Shown piece by piece: positions 1-10,500 of a stretch of DNA of 64,000 nt; the first letter of the stretch is position 1; every line of letters begins with the position of its first letter. Location: the NCBI GenBank assembly GCA_009741485.1, contig CM019215.1, forward strand, positions 78,825,948 to 78,889,947, in the 5' to 3' direction. The notes under the pieces were generated by a model. It was not told the DNA's origin, made no database searches, and was given only the letters and a program-made list of their open reading frames with translations. This stretch comes from Malurus cyaneus samueli. Its lineage: Eukaryota > Chordata > Aves > Passeriformes > Maluridae. The position numbers and the translations under genes were made by a program.

Positions 1-794
1 AATGACAGGATTTAGTAACCGCCTGAATGTGAGAGATAAAGGACAGAAAACTGCCTAGTATAATAATAAGTTACCTGTTTAGGGAATGAGAGGGATTACA
101 AGCTTATATGCAATGATGGGAAAGGATGCCAAGGTGAGGACATGTGTGAAATGGTTATTTGCTTCCATCCCTCTAAAAAGTCTACATTTCTGCTACAGAA
201 ACAGGAAAAATCCACAGGTTTTCAGAACTGAAATTCAGTACGTGTCAAGCATTGAACAAATACAAATCTTAAGGTGAGATAGTATGTCCAGAAATTATAT
301 ACAGAAATTGCATTTCAGCTGTTTATATGTAAACTGTCTTACACAAGATTAGGAGGGATTAAAATACCTGATAATAGGTATTAATAAATGTCAGAAAAAT
401 TTCCTTTACATTACAAGATCAATTACGATGTGTTGATTAAAGCACCTTAAATCTGTTTAAAAATAAATTTAAACAATGTTGAAACAGTGGAAGAAATAAG
501 TAACTATTTTAAATGCCATAAAAGCAGAATTCTTCTTCTTCTTTTATTTTAGTTTAGTAATTTCCTACCCTTTTCATGTAACAAATGTAGGCAAACTGTA
601 GTGGTGATCACAGATGAAGACTTTGGATCTTAAAAGGAGAAGAAGGTACTTACAGTAGTGTACCATCAGCTTGATTCCATGATAAGTCTGAATCTCATCG
701 GCAGCATATCAGATCAATTATAGTATCATATCAGATAACGGGAAAATTCCAGAGTTCTTTTGAAAGCTTTTTCTTATTCTTTTCTCTTGATTCA
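1..794. other. AT-rich stretch, no gene seen
   Basis: Short open frames here have no recognisable domain, no good splice context and no coding-like composition. I see no repeat family that I can name. The stretch ends at a TTCC microsatellite. Confidence 0.6.
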
Positions 795-880
795 CTTCCT
801 TCCTTCCTTCCTTCCTTCCTTCCTTCCTTCCTTCCTTCCTTCCTTCCTTCCTTCCTTCCTTCCTTCCTTCCTTCCTTCCC
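795..880. repeat. (TTCC)n microsatellite
   Basis: About 21 nearly perfect copies of the tetranucleotide TTCC run without interruption, then give way to CCTTTT. The apparent leucine/proline/serine-rich peptide across it is only the translation of the repeat. All pyrimidines lie on the plus strand, so length variation between individuals and slippage errors are expected. Confidence 0.97.
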
Positions 881-3820
881 CTTTTAAATGTAGCCCTTTG
901 TATTTCCTATTCTACATTGTTAATTGGATCAAGTCAGATTTAATTCCACTGAGACTGCAGCTCTAGTGTCATCACCATATAAGCTGTTAAATCCCTCTGA
1001 AACCTTCAGTTCCCTCCTAAGTGGCACAGACTCTTTCCAGGGGTCCTCACTCTGCAAATGTGTGCTGGGTTTTGATCAGAGATATTTTCCTGCTTTCTGC
1101 AAATTCTTATCCATGTGTGGTAGTTGGTTGTGTGTGTAAAACTACTTCTACAGGGCAAGAGAGACTCCACCAATAACTGCATGGAAGGTGATTATCAATC
1201 CCATGTTTTTCAGACTCCTGCCAAACAAGTACTGTTGAAACTTCAGACAGATATTAATTCATTTCAGTGCTTCATTAGAGACAGGCATCATCTTTCAGGT
1301 TAGTTTTTTGTTTCAAATTTAAAATAAATACAATGTTAATCAAGCATACAATTGATCTTTAAGTCAAAAAGGTGCATTTTTAGCCGCTCTCAAGTGAGAG
1401 TAAGGCTGAAAAACACCTATGTCAAAACTTGTATTTTTCTCTAGGGAAAATGATTTGTGCTTCATTGCAATTCATTCATGCTGGTTTTTATTGCTGTCTT
1501 CAGTTTGAGAATATTGACTTATAAGGCACCCCTAGCTGGAAAAGCCTTTATTTCTGCAGTACCCATGGTTTCTACTGGACTACTCTGTGTGCTGTGTATT
1601 CGAATGCAGTTTGAACCTGTTCATTCAATTTGTTGTAAATGTACTTATACAAAATAGAGTTAAGAGTCACTAAAGACAAAATGTAGGTTTGAAAAGAAGA
1701 GCAAAGTAGTACACTGTCTTATTTTATCTCTGCAGCTCTTTAAAATGCTACCTCAGGTACTGAAAGTGGTTTATTTTGCACTGAAAACCCAAAGAGTAAA
1801 TTAGTGTATGCATTATTTTTGATTGCTGTGTTTAGGGCTGTTTCTGATATTCAAGAACAGAAAAGATAAACTTTTTGGTAGACAGTCTGTCTCCTTTCTT
1901 TGGACCATAGAATATCTACCTGGCTTCTCAGTAATTATAAATCTATATAGGTTTCTGTAAATCTGTACTCAAGTCAATAAAATTCATACGCTTTGCATGC
2001 ATAGACAGTATTTTTTTAGATAAATATATTTGTAAAGAGGTTGAGTTTTGTTTGTGTTACATACACAGATAAAGAAAATTAACTTTTATTCAAAAGTACA
2101 TTGGGAAATAACTACATTTAAAATATTATTCATAAGGAATGAGAATTTGCATTCTAAAATTTTTTTAAAGTATGTTGTGCCTATTTTTCCATTATGAATT
2201 AGAGCAGAAAGCCAAAATCACCATCAAAAAGCAATGAGAATTCCTCATAATCAGAACAGTCCTTTTTTCAGTCTTATTTATATATTTCTTCTCTTGATCA
2301 TTTGACATTTATGTACTACTATGCTTATAACCCTGAAGTTATTTCATATTTGAAGTAATGCTAAAGGAAATGGAACACTACTAGATGAGAACCGTCTGAA
2401 TTCAGAAACATCAAAACAAACTTGCCTTTGCTGTCAAATTTATTCAAAATTGAGATATATCCATGAAATATTTCAAATTAAAAAACATTCTGTTCAGTGT
2501 TTTTGTAAGGTTCTGATACCTGTCAAGAAATCAGCAATCTGATTAGTTAATATGTTATATAAATAAAGTGAACTTAAGCAATATAAATTTTAGTTAATAT
2601 TATGAAGATTCTCAGTAGACAATACATTACTTTTAGGTAGATGTAAGGAATCAGTACAACCTGTTGGGTCCTGCAGAGCCCTTAGCTCTTTTCTATGAAT
2701 TTGAGTTGAAAAAAGAAATTATAACAATATTGCAAATTTCATTACGTATTGGAAACTTTCTTCCCACTGTATCTAATTTTATCCTCCTTGAAATCCTGGA
2801 TGTTCCTGATTGCATGGGCATACTATAATTTAGCCTGTAAAACTGTCACACCAGACAAAATCTGCAACAGCAAACTATGCATTATTCAATTTGACAAAAC
2901 TTTCTAGAACACAGACAATAGCATAAAGGAAATTTTTTATCTCTACAGACTCCGCTGTAACTGCTTAAGCAACACAGAATATATGAAGAGCTCCCTTTTG
3001 GGTGTTCCAACACATCTTGTTTCAGTTTTTTTTCTGGAAACAGGAAGCTGAGGTTTGTGGGGAAGTAACAAATAATGACAAATTTTGAATATACATAAAA
3101 AAGATATTATTCCTTCTTGAATTTAAGATTTATTTCTCTTGTACCACCACTACCAATCATCTTTCTCCACTATTTCTTCTTGCATTCTTATTGAATAGTT
3201 CTTCTGCTGGAACTTATTTTTTGTTTGGCCAAGAAGAATGGGTGAATATAGTATATCCTACACTCACCTTCATTCTAACAACCATGTTATAGATCTCAGT
3301 AAAAGAATTAATCAACAAGTTTTTATTTAAAAAAAATGTTGAAAACTTGGTTTGACCTCTTTCAGAAAAATGTCACTTTTGCCACAGAGTTTTTAAAAGA
3401 AATTTAAATGGTAAAGGCTTTTGAGACTTTTTTTTTTTTTAAATTCATGAATGAAAACTGAATTAAACAAAATAAACAACATTTGACATTGGGCTGACTA
3501 AATAATTTTGTTCAGGTTTGGTTGTGATTTCTTGATTTGTTTGCCATTACCCTTTGCAAACAAACTGGAAATGGTGACTTGGAAAGATAATTTTTTGAGA
3601 TATATGCTGAATGCAACATTACAGCTACAAGGACTTTACTTTTCTGAAATAATATTTATTAGTTTCTACTGCAGTCTCCTGTACAGAACATTTATAATCT
3701 TTATTTTCCTACTCCTTTCCTGTAATTTATTTGGAGAAAGTGAAAATATATATCTCAAATAATAATAAAATTATTATTCAACAGTCTTCTCATAGAAAAG
3801 TTTTTCTGTTAAGCACCAGA
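881..3820. other. AT-rich stretch, no gene seen
   Basis: About 2.9 kb of AT-rich sequence with short A and T runs and scattered stop codons in every frame. I recognise no exon, RNA gene or named repeat. It forms the left flank of the provirus, and its last five bases before the LTR are the left copy of the target duplication. Confidence 0.6.
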
Positions 3821-3825
3821 CAGAG
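3821..3825. repeat. Target-site duplication, left copy (CAGAG)
   Basis: CAGAG directly precedes the TGTCT end of the left LTR, and the same five bases directly follow the AGACA end of the right LTR. A perfect 5-bp duplication shows that both ends belong to one integration event. Five bases is typical of ERVL-type elements; ERVK elements usually give six. Confidence 0.95.
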
Positions 3826-4598
3826 TGTCTCCGTTTGGAGACAATGTTTTCAGAGGAAAATAAATTTGATAATTTTCCTACCACGAGAAATAGATGCTGG
3901 GCAAAAAGTGAAGAGAAAAAAAAGGGTTTATTAACAACAACAAAATAACACAGTGCCCACAGGACACGGATAAAGAGTAACAGTCGGGAACAATGATACA
4001 GATAAAAAGTAACTTCAGATATTCAAACAAAAAGAAACTCGCCCCGCAACCAGGCGGCGACTCCGCCCCCGGGAAAGAAACAAAAGGAAGACCCACGTGG
4101 GTTCTTGTAACAGTGGCAAACGAAAAAAAAAACAACCGAAAGAAAAGAACAGTAACACCGTCTCAGCTTCCCAGTGAGTGATGAATCAGAGGAGGGCCTC
4201 GGCGTGCCTCCGCTGTGAGGCGGTCCACCCCGAAATCCGGACGGGATGGAGCCGTGAGGCCCCTCCCTCGGCGGGACCGCTGGAGGAGCAGCAGGAGACG
4301 CAGGGGGATGTTTGAGAAGAAAAGCCGCCGATGCCACAAACTGAGCCAGCAGAAACTGCGACAATGTAACTCTGTTCCACGTAGCAAAGACGAGAAAGCC
4401 GAGAGCCAGCGAGAAGCGCAGCTCGAGCACACAGACCCCGCGCCAGCACTGGCCGTTAAAAAACTGTCCTCTGTGGCTTCCCAGCAGCCCCTGCTTCTTC
4501 CTTCCAGGTTGCATTTAAAGAGATAAACATTTTTGGGCATATGTGCCAACGGAGAAGGAATACAGAACAAAACTAGCATCAAATATCAACCCAAGACA
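3826..4598 (-). repeat. 3' LTR of the provirus
   Basis: This 773-bp terminal repeat matches 9739-10495 from end to end. It starts TGTCT and ends AGACA on the plus strand, a perfect 5-bp inverted end. On the minus strand an AATAAA polyadenylation signal lies at 3927-3932, about 100 bases from the LTR end. The middle (about 4035-4450) is GC-rich and CpG-rich, unlike the AT-rich surroundings. It differs from its partner mainly by one- and two-base indels. Open frames inside it on both strands are not genes. Confidence 0.96.
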
Positions 4599-4609
4599 TT
4601 CCACCCCTT
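4599..4609 (-). other. Polypurine tract of the provirus
   Basis: Read on the minus strand the bases abutting the 3' LTR are AAGGGGTGGAA, a purine run broken by one T. In retroelements this tract resists RNase H and primes plus-strand synthesis. Its place immediately beside the LTR, opposite the primer binding site, confirms the minus orientation. Confidence 0.8.
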
Positions 4610-4716
4610 ATTCCATATCCGTTGGCTTTTACGCCCAAACTAATACTTTTTAACTTTAAAAACAGAGACATATATATACATATATACAAAATAGTGGCAG
4701 TGACATACAGGAAACA

Positions 4717-5740
4717 TTACGTACGGTTTTCATTCAAGATCAAATCCCCCTGAGGTACGCAACGAGTTTCTCCGTCCTCCCTCATAATCCACCATGTGGA
4801 CCCGGGCCCTGAGCAAAACAACCCCACGGATGGGTTTGTCTTTGCTCGAGGCAGGATTAATCCACACATTCTTTCCTAGGAGACCTTTAAGATGTACTGC
4901 TGGGACCCTGTCTCCATCTACTGTATACAGGGGTTCAGATTGGGCAGGGCTGCTCGTTGGTAGAGCCTCTGGTGTTTACCATCCAGGTAGCCTTTGCTAG
5001 ATGTTGTCCCAGTTTTGAAAGTACCTCGCCCAGTGCCTTCAAGTGGTTTTTAAGAGTCCATTGCACCGTTCCACTTTGCCAGCAGCAGGTGCATGGTAAG
5101 GATATGGTACACCCATTCAATGCCATGTTCTCTAGCCCAGGTGTTAATAAGGCTGTTCTTGAAATGGGTCCCGTTGTCAGACTCAATTCTGTCTGGGGTA
5201 CCATGCCTCCAAAGGACCTGATTTCAAGGCCCAGGATGGTGCTACGGGCAGTGGCATGGGGTACAGGGTAGGTTCCAACCATCCAGTGGTAGCTTCACCA
5301 TTGTGAGCACATAACGCTTGCCGTGACGGGACTGGGGCAGTGTGATGTAATCTATCTGCCAGGCCTCTCCGTACTTATACTTGTCCCATCTTCCCCCATA
5401 CCACAGGGGCTTCACCCGCTTGGCCTGCTTGATGGCAGCGCATGTCTCACAGTCGTGAATAACCTGGAGATACTATCCATGGTTAGATCACCCCTCGGTC
5501 TCGTGCCACTTATATGTGGCATCTCTGCCTGGTGGCCTGAGGCATCATGGGCCCATCGAGCTAGGAACAACTCCCCCTTGTGCTGCCAATCCAGGTCAAT
5601 CTGGGACACCTCTATCTTTGCAGCCTGATCTACCTGCTCGTTGTTCCGGTGCTCCTCATTAGTCCGACTCTTGGGACATGGGCATCTACATGGCGGACTT
5701 TCACGGTAGCTTCTGCACCCGGGAGCAATGTCTTCCACTC
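4717..5740 (-). pseudogene. Pol: integrase region (frameshifted)
   Basis: Integrase inserts the viral DNA copy into the host genome. The N-terminal zinc-binding part is visible: a histidine pair in WAHDASGHQ near 5534-5560 and the cysteine pair in HDCETC near 5441-5456. In the catalytic core the first aspartate lies in WQIDYITL near 5350, the second in ESDNGTHF near 5177, and the glutamate in GKVER near 5071, giving the expected D,D-35-E spacing. The C-terminal part ends with a TAA stop at 4717-4719. These motifs lie in different frames, with breaks near 5410, 5280, 5215 and 5070, so no intact protein is encoded here. All key residues survive although the frame does not, which argues for recent or artefactual breaks. 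Confidence 0.93.
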
Positions 5741-5741
5741 T

Positions 5742-6511
5742 TCAGCAGCCCAGATCGGTTTTCTCTACGTAGCCAATTGGCCTTTTCCATCTGCCCAGCC
5801 ATCCCCACAGGGCATTGGCCACCATCCATGAATCGGTGTAAAGTAGAGCTTTGGCCACTTTCCCTCTCAGCAACGTCCAAGGCCAGCTGGATGGCTTTGA
5901 GTTCAGCAAACTGACTTGATCCACCTTCTCTTCTGTGGCCTGTGCTACCTGTCGTGTAGGACTCCATACAGCTGCTTTCCACTTTCGGTTCATCCCGACA
6001 ATGCGACAGGAACCATCAGTGAAGAGAGCGTAGCCCTTATCTCTGCTGGCAGTTGGTTGTATAGTGGAGCTTCCTCAGCCCGGGTCACTTGTTCTTGTTC
6101 CCTCTTCATCAGCAAGACCAAAGTCTTCACCTTCAGGCCAATTTGTAATATTTCCAGGATCCCAGGGCGATTCAGGTTTCCTATACGGGCGCGCTGAGTA
6201 ATGAGGGCGATCCATTTGCTCCAGGTAGCATCGGTGGCATGGTGGGTAGAAGGGACCTTTGCTTTGAACATCCACCCCAGTACTGGTAGTCGGGGTGCCA
6301 AGAGGAGTTGGGCTTCTGTCCCAATCACTTCTGAAGCAGCTTGGACTCCCTCATAGGCTGCCAAGATCTCCTTCTCTGTTGGGGTGTAGTTGGCCTCAGA
6401 CCCTCGGTAGCTTCGGCTCCAGAATCCTAGTGGCCGGCCTCGAGTCTCACCAGGGACCTTCTGCCAAAGGCTCCAGGACGACCATGCTCCCAGCTGCAGA
6501 GTAGAGCACAT
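5742..6511 (-). pseudogene. Pol: connection and RNase H region (frameshifted)
   Basis: RNase H removes the RNA strand of the RNA-DNA hybrid during reverse transcription. The first catalytic aspartate is in FTDGSCR at about 6003-6025, the glutamate in SQFAELK near 5903, and a later aspartate in YTDSWMVANAL near 5810-5834. Upstream, 6030-6511 holds the connection (tether) stretch with NYTPTEKEILAAYEG. The motifs fall in different minus-strand frames, with breaks near 5990 and 5900, so the protein is interrupted. It sits between reverse transcriptase and integrase, the usual pol order. Confidence 0.9.
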
Positions 6512-7456
6512 TCTTCACCTCTGGTCCTGTCCTGACTGGGCCGAGAGCTACCGCATGAGCGATTTCCTGCTTGATCTGGGTGAAGGCTTGCTGCTGTTCA
6601 GGGCCCCAGTGGAAATCATTCTTCTTGCGGGTCACCAAGTAGAGAGGGCTCACGATCTGGCTGTATTCCGGGATGTGCATCCGCCAAAAGCCAATGGCAC
6701 CCAGGAAAGCTTGTGTCTCCTTTTTGCTGGTCGGTGGAGACATTGACGTGATCTTATTGATGACCTCTGTAGGGATCTGACGCCGTCCATCTTGCCACTT
6801 CACCCCAAGAACTGGATCTCTCGCGCAGGTCCCTTCACTTTGTTCTTTATAGCAAAGCCGGCTTTCAGGAGAATCTGGATGATCTTTTCTCCCCTTTCTC
6901 AAATACTTCTGCTGCTGTGTTCCCCCACACAATGATGTCATCGATATACTGAAGATGTTCCGGAGCCTCACCCTTTTCCAGCGCAGCCTGGATCAGCCCA
7001 TGGCAGATGGTGGGGCTGTGCTTCCACCCCTGGGGCAGCCGGTTCCAGGTGTACTGCACACCCCTCCAGGTGAAAGCAAACTGAGGCCTGCATTCTGCTG
7101 CCAGAGGAATGGAGAAGAACGCGTTGGCGATGTCAATGGTGGCGTACCACTTCGCTGCTTTGGACTCCAGCTCGTACTGGAGCTCCAGCATGTCCGGCAC
7201 CGCAGCGCTCAGCGGTGGAGTCACTCATTTACGCACACGAGTAGCCACAGTCAATCTCCATTCTCCTTCAGATTTGCGTACGGGCCAGATGGGGCTGTTG
7301 AAGGTGTGAGTGGACCTTGCTGACCACCCCTTGGCTCTCCAGCTCTCGGATCATCTTATGAATAGGAATCACAGCACTCTGTTCGTTCTGTACTGCCGGC
7401 GTGCACTGTTGATGTTGCAACTGGAACACGTTGGTCTTCCACCTTGAGGAGTCCAA
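6447..7456 (-). pseudogene. Pol: reverse transcriptase region (frameshifted)
   Basis: The polymerase that copies viral RNA into DNA. Reading 3' to 5' on the plus strand, an N-terminal motif PIHKMIRELESQGVV appears near 7320-7365, then the palm: YATIDIANAFFSI near 7110-7145 with the first catalytic aspartate, LPQGWKHSPTICH near 7000-7040, and YIDDIIVWG near 6925-6950 with the paired catalytic aspartates. The thumb and connection follow with KKETQAFLGAIGFWRMHIPEYS near 6660-6730. The three metal-binding aspartates are all present. Breaks near 7240 and 6900-6960 shift the frame between these blocks, so no continuous reading frame exists. YIDD with an isoleucine is common in ERVL- and foamy-like pol. 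Confidence 0.95.
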
Positions 7457-7830
7457 CTGCAGATGGATTTTCAGACAGCCCAGGCAAGGTGTTTAATAGC
7501 TTGATGCCATCTGTCTCTACAGCAGCTACTCCAAAAGCCCACTTGAATCCCTTTGGGTCTTTGAAATACCCACTTCGGAGGAAGTCTATTCCCAGGATGC
7601 ATGGGCCTCTGGACCAGTTACAATGGGATGTTTCCTCCACTCCTTTCCAGTCAGGCTCACCTCAGCTTCCACCAGAGTCAGGTCTTGCGATCCTCCTGTC
7701 ACCCCAGCAATAGAAACAGAATCTGTCCCGACATGTCGTGAAGGAAGGAGTGTGCACTGCGCGCCAGTGTCGACCAAAGCTTCATATTTCTGTGGTTCTG
7801 CTGTGCCAGGCCAACGAATCCACACAGTCC
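7356..7830 (-). pseudogene. Pro/Pol: retropepsin region (frameshifted)
   Basis: The retroviral aspartic protease that cuts the Gag-Pol polyprotein. The active-site motif is ALVDTGAQCTLLPS, with the catalytic aspartate codon at 7769-7771. The following flap-like stretch and the late motif ILGIDFLRSG (about 7570-7610) are present but in another frame, with a break near 7600. Length and motif spacing fit a retropepsin monomer of roughly 100 residues. It lies directly upstream of reverse transcriptase; whether it was originally read through from gag or by frameshift cannot be told with the frames disturbed. Confidence 0.9.
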
Positions 7831-7869
7831 AAAAGGCACGTTCTCCCTGCCTCCACCTGGCCAGAGACA

Positions 7870-9560
7870 GGGCCCTCTAGCACTGGCTGCCATTCCTCCC
7901 TGGGCATACATTGCAGATGTTCCTTCCAGGGGTTGACATGTCATTCTGCCTTCCGTTATACTGGGCAGCTTGGTTGTTGAACACCGGAGCTACTTCTCTT
8001 CTGGGGAAACCTCCTCCCTGAGCATTGCCATTCTTCAATTCATGCACCCGTGCTGCCAGGCAGAGGTTGGTTTTCCATCCCACCTTCTCATGTTTTCCCA
8101 TGCTCACGCAGGAAGTACCAAGTTTGCTCGTGAAGTGTATTCTCCTTGTCTGGCAGGGGACGTCTGCTCCTGGTGACAGGCCCTCTGGTCTGAATAGACG
8201 CGATTGGAGAAGGCCTTCCCTAATCTCTTTCTCAGCTGCTGATGGTTCTCCTCCATTTTGTTCTCCACTTTCTGTATGTTCTGACAGGCTTGTTTCCACA
8301 GCTGAATTCTTGCATGTGTGGGCCATGCACAGTATCTGCATATGCACGGAGCTTTTTCGCCACAGCAAGTAAGTCTCATCCCCTTCATTGCATTTCATCA
8401 TCGCTAAAGCAGAGGCATATTCTTGTGCCCAAGTCGCACAAGTTTAGCCACATCAGCGGTGTGCATTTACCATGTCTGGGCTCCTGATTGTTTGATCATT
8501 GAGAAGATGATCTCCGACTGCCAGCTCTCTCAAGCATTTAATCCCTGTTCTATGGTCTTCCACAAGGTCTGATGTATCTGGAGATCTTCTACACACATGT
8601 ATCTTTCCCTCACACTTTTAGGAGCCGGGCCCAGAGACTGAGAGGTTCAGACCCCTTGCCATCCTTGGTCAATAGCAGCATCACCTGACAGGGATCCAAC
8701 TGCATCGCTTCACCACCATCCCAGCATCATATTATCACCTGCGGTGTCCCAGACACGGACCAGCCAGCCCAAATAGATTCATTGGGCAGTCTTCTGTAAT
8801 CTACCCTTAAGCCACGATGTTTTCCGGGTCAGAGACTCAACAATAACTACCGGTTCAGATTCCCCTGCTACTGTGAGGTTGTTGGTGCCCGTCATCATCT
8901 ACAGGGCGAACGGATTGGTTTTATGTTTCTTTCCTCGATAGGGGCAACTGCTACTGGCTTAAGCTCACTGTCTGGTTTAGCTGCAGCCTGAGTGACTGGG
9001 GTGTCTGCTGATTGTCCTTTGGTCCCTGGCTCTGTTCTCCTGCCTACAGCATTGAGCAGTGTGCCGATAAACATTAGCCAGGACCCAGCATATTGCAATG
9101 AGCTTCTTTTCCTTACAGTTCTCATTGTTCTCTTTCAGGTATTTCCCCACTTCAGTGGGTTCTGAACTTTTTCAGGCGGGAAGTTAAAGGCTATTGGTTC
9201 AGAGAATTCCTTCAGTATTTGGCCTATATCTTCCATATCCCACACCCACTCAGATTTTTCACACACATGGGAAGGGTCTGGGTAGCCCCTCTGGAAAACT
9301 CAGCTCTCATTCTAGACATGCTGTAGATGGTATAGAGCATTCCTACCAGATGGAACATCAGGAAAGTAGCATTCTTAACATCGAGGGGAACTGAACATCC
9401 TCATAAGGTGGAAACAGGTTACCCAGACTAGGACGGAGAAACAATATCATATACCAGTATTCAAAAGCTCCCAGTACTCTCTTAAATTTATAGATCATCA
9501 CTACCACACCGATAAATATAACAACACGATTCGTATCCCTGATCTGTAAAATTTCCATGC
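7870..9560 (-). pseudogene. Gag region (degraded, weakly recognisable)
   Basis: By position, between the leader and protease, this ~1.7-kb stretch must be gag or its remains. It is broken into short minus-strand frames, of which 7877-8401 and 8895-9125 are the longest. The first ends in a cysteine pattern (CNVC, then a later cysteine) that may be the remnant of a nucleocapsid zinc knuckle, but I see no matching histidine in frame. A possible start codon lies at 9556-9558. I cannot place matrix and capsid by motif, so the call rests mainly on context. Confidence 0.65.
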
Positions 9561-9713
9561 AAGGGACAAAATTGTCCTATATATGGATACCAAATAGACC
9601 TAGAGACCAGAATGAAAAATTACTTCAAGGAGCATGGTGACTTCTAATGGTAAACAATTCCAAGCATTTAAAACACAAATACAATTAATACAATTTTCTC
9701 TTCACTTTCTACT

Positions 9714-9732
9714 GCCCCACACTTGGGCGCCA
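9714..9732 (-). other. Primer binding site, lysine-tRNA-like
   Basis: Read on the minus strand, TGGCGCCCAAGTGTGGGGC lies six bases after the 5' LTR end. TGGCGCCCAA is complementary to the 3' end of tRNA-Lys (the Lys1,2 type continues CGTGGGGC), so the site differs from that expectation by about one inserted and one changed base. This marks where the tRNA primer starts minus-strand DNA synthesis. The six-base gap to the LTR (ATCTTT) is longer than usual. Confidence 0.8.
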
Positions 9733-9738
9733 AAAGAT

Positions 9739-10495
9739 TGTCTCCGTTTGTGAGACAATGTTTTCAGAGGAAAATAATTTGATAATTTCCTACACGAGAA
9801 ATAGATGCTGGGCAAAAAGTGAAGAGAAAAAAAAGGTTTATTAACAACAACAAAATAACACAGTGCCCACAGGACACGGATAAAGATAACATCAGGAACA
9901 ATGATACAGATAAAAAGTAACGTCATTTCAAACAAAAAGAACTCGCCCCGCAACCAGGCGGCGACTCCGCCCCGGGAAAGAAACAAAAGGAAGACCCACG
10001 TGCGAGGTTCTGTTAACAGTGGCAAACGAAAAAAAAAACAACCGAAAGAAAAAGAACATAACACCGTCTCAGCTTCCCAGTGAGTGATGAATCAGAGGGG
10101 CCTCGCGTGCCCTCCTGCTGAGCGGTCCACCCCGAAATCCGGACGGGATGGAGCCGTGAGGCCCCTCCCTCGGCGGACCGCTGGAGGAGCAGCAGGAGAC
10201 GCAGGGGGATGTTTTGAGAAGAAAAGCCGCCGATGCCACAAACTGAGCCAGCAGAAACTGCGACAATGTAACTCTGTTCCACGTAGCAAAGACAGAGAAG
10301 CCGAGAGCCAGCGAGAAGCGCAGCTCGAGCACACAGACCCGCGCCAGCACTGGGTTAAAAAACTGTCCTCTGTGGCTCCCAGCAGCCCCTGCTTCTTCCT
10401 TCCAGGTTGCATTTAAAGAGATAAACATTTTTGGGCATATGTGCCAACGGAGAAGGAATACAGAACAAAACTAGCATCAAATATCAACCAAGACA
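9739..10495 (-). repeat. 5' LTR of the provirus
   Basis: This 757-bp repeat is the upstream partner of 3826-4598, with the same TGTCT and AGACA ends. An AATAAA signal on the minus strand lies at 9837-9842. It is 16 bases shorter than its partner because of scattered small deletions. As the 5' LTR it would supply promoter and enhancer for transcription towards lower coordinates. No clear TATA box was identified. Confidence 0.96.
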
Positions 10496-10500
10496 CAGAG
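10496..10500. repeat. Target-site duplication, right copy (CAGAG)
   Basis: CAGAG follows the right LTR end directly and matches 3821-3825 exactly. Confidence 0.95.

Larger units (their letters stand above)
3826..10495 (-). mobile_element. Endogenous retrovirus, ERVL-like, envelope-less, two LTRs
   Basis: A complete proviral frame is visible on the minus strand: 5' LTR (9739-10495), primer binding site, broken gag, then protease, reverse transcriptase, RNase H and integrase, a polypurine tract, and 3' LTR (3826-4598). LTR ends are TGTCT and AGACA, and the insertion is flanked by CAGAG on both sides. Pol ends at 4717, about 118 bases from the 3' LTR, so there is no space for env. The 5-bp duplication, absence of env and domain order fit class III (ERVL-like) avian elements; the lysine-type primer site is less typical. 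Pol is spread over all three frames by many small indels, so the element cannot encode working products as written. The LTRs are near-identical apart from indels, which suggests a young insertion. Family assignment is inference; the proviral structure is directly seen. Confidence 0.95.

Noticed and set aside
760..966. Small leucine/proline/serine repeat protein
   Set aside because: It is the TTCC microsatellite read in frame.
4023..4582. Frames of 87-163 codons in the left LTR and similar ones at 10013-10428
   Set aside because: They lie in the GC-rich part of both LTRs, are open on both strands, and change frame between the two copies because of indels. This is non-coding LTR sequence.
4599..4716. 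Space for an envelope gene
   Set aside because: Only about 118 bases lie between the pol stop and the 3' LTR, and no membrane-protein frame is present.
4957..8487. Plus-strand frames opposite pol and gag
   Set aside because: They are shadows of the minus-strand retroviral sequence and carry no domain of their own.
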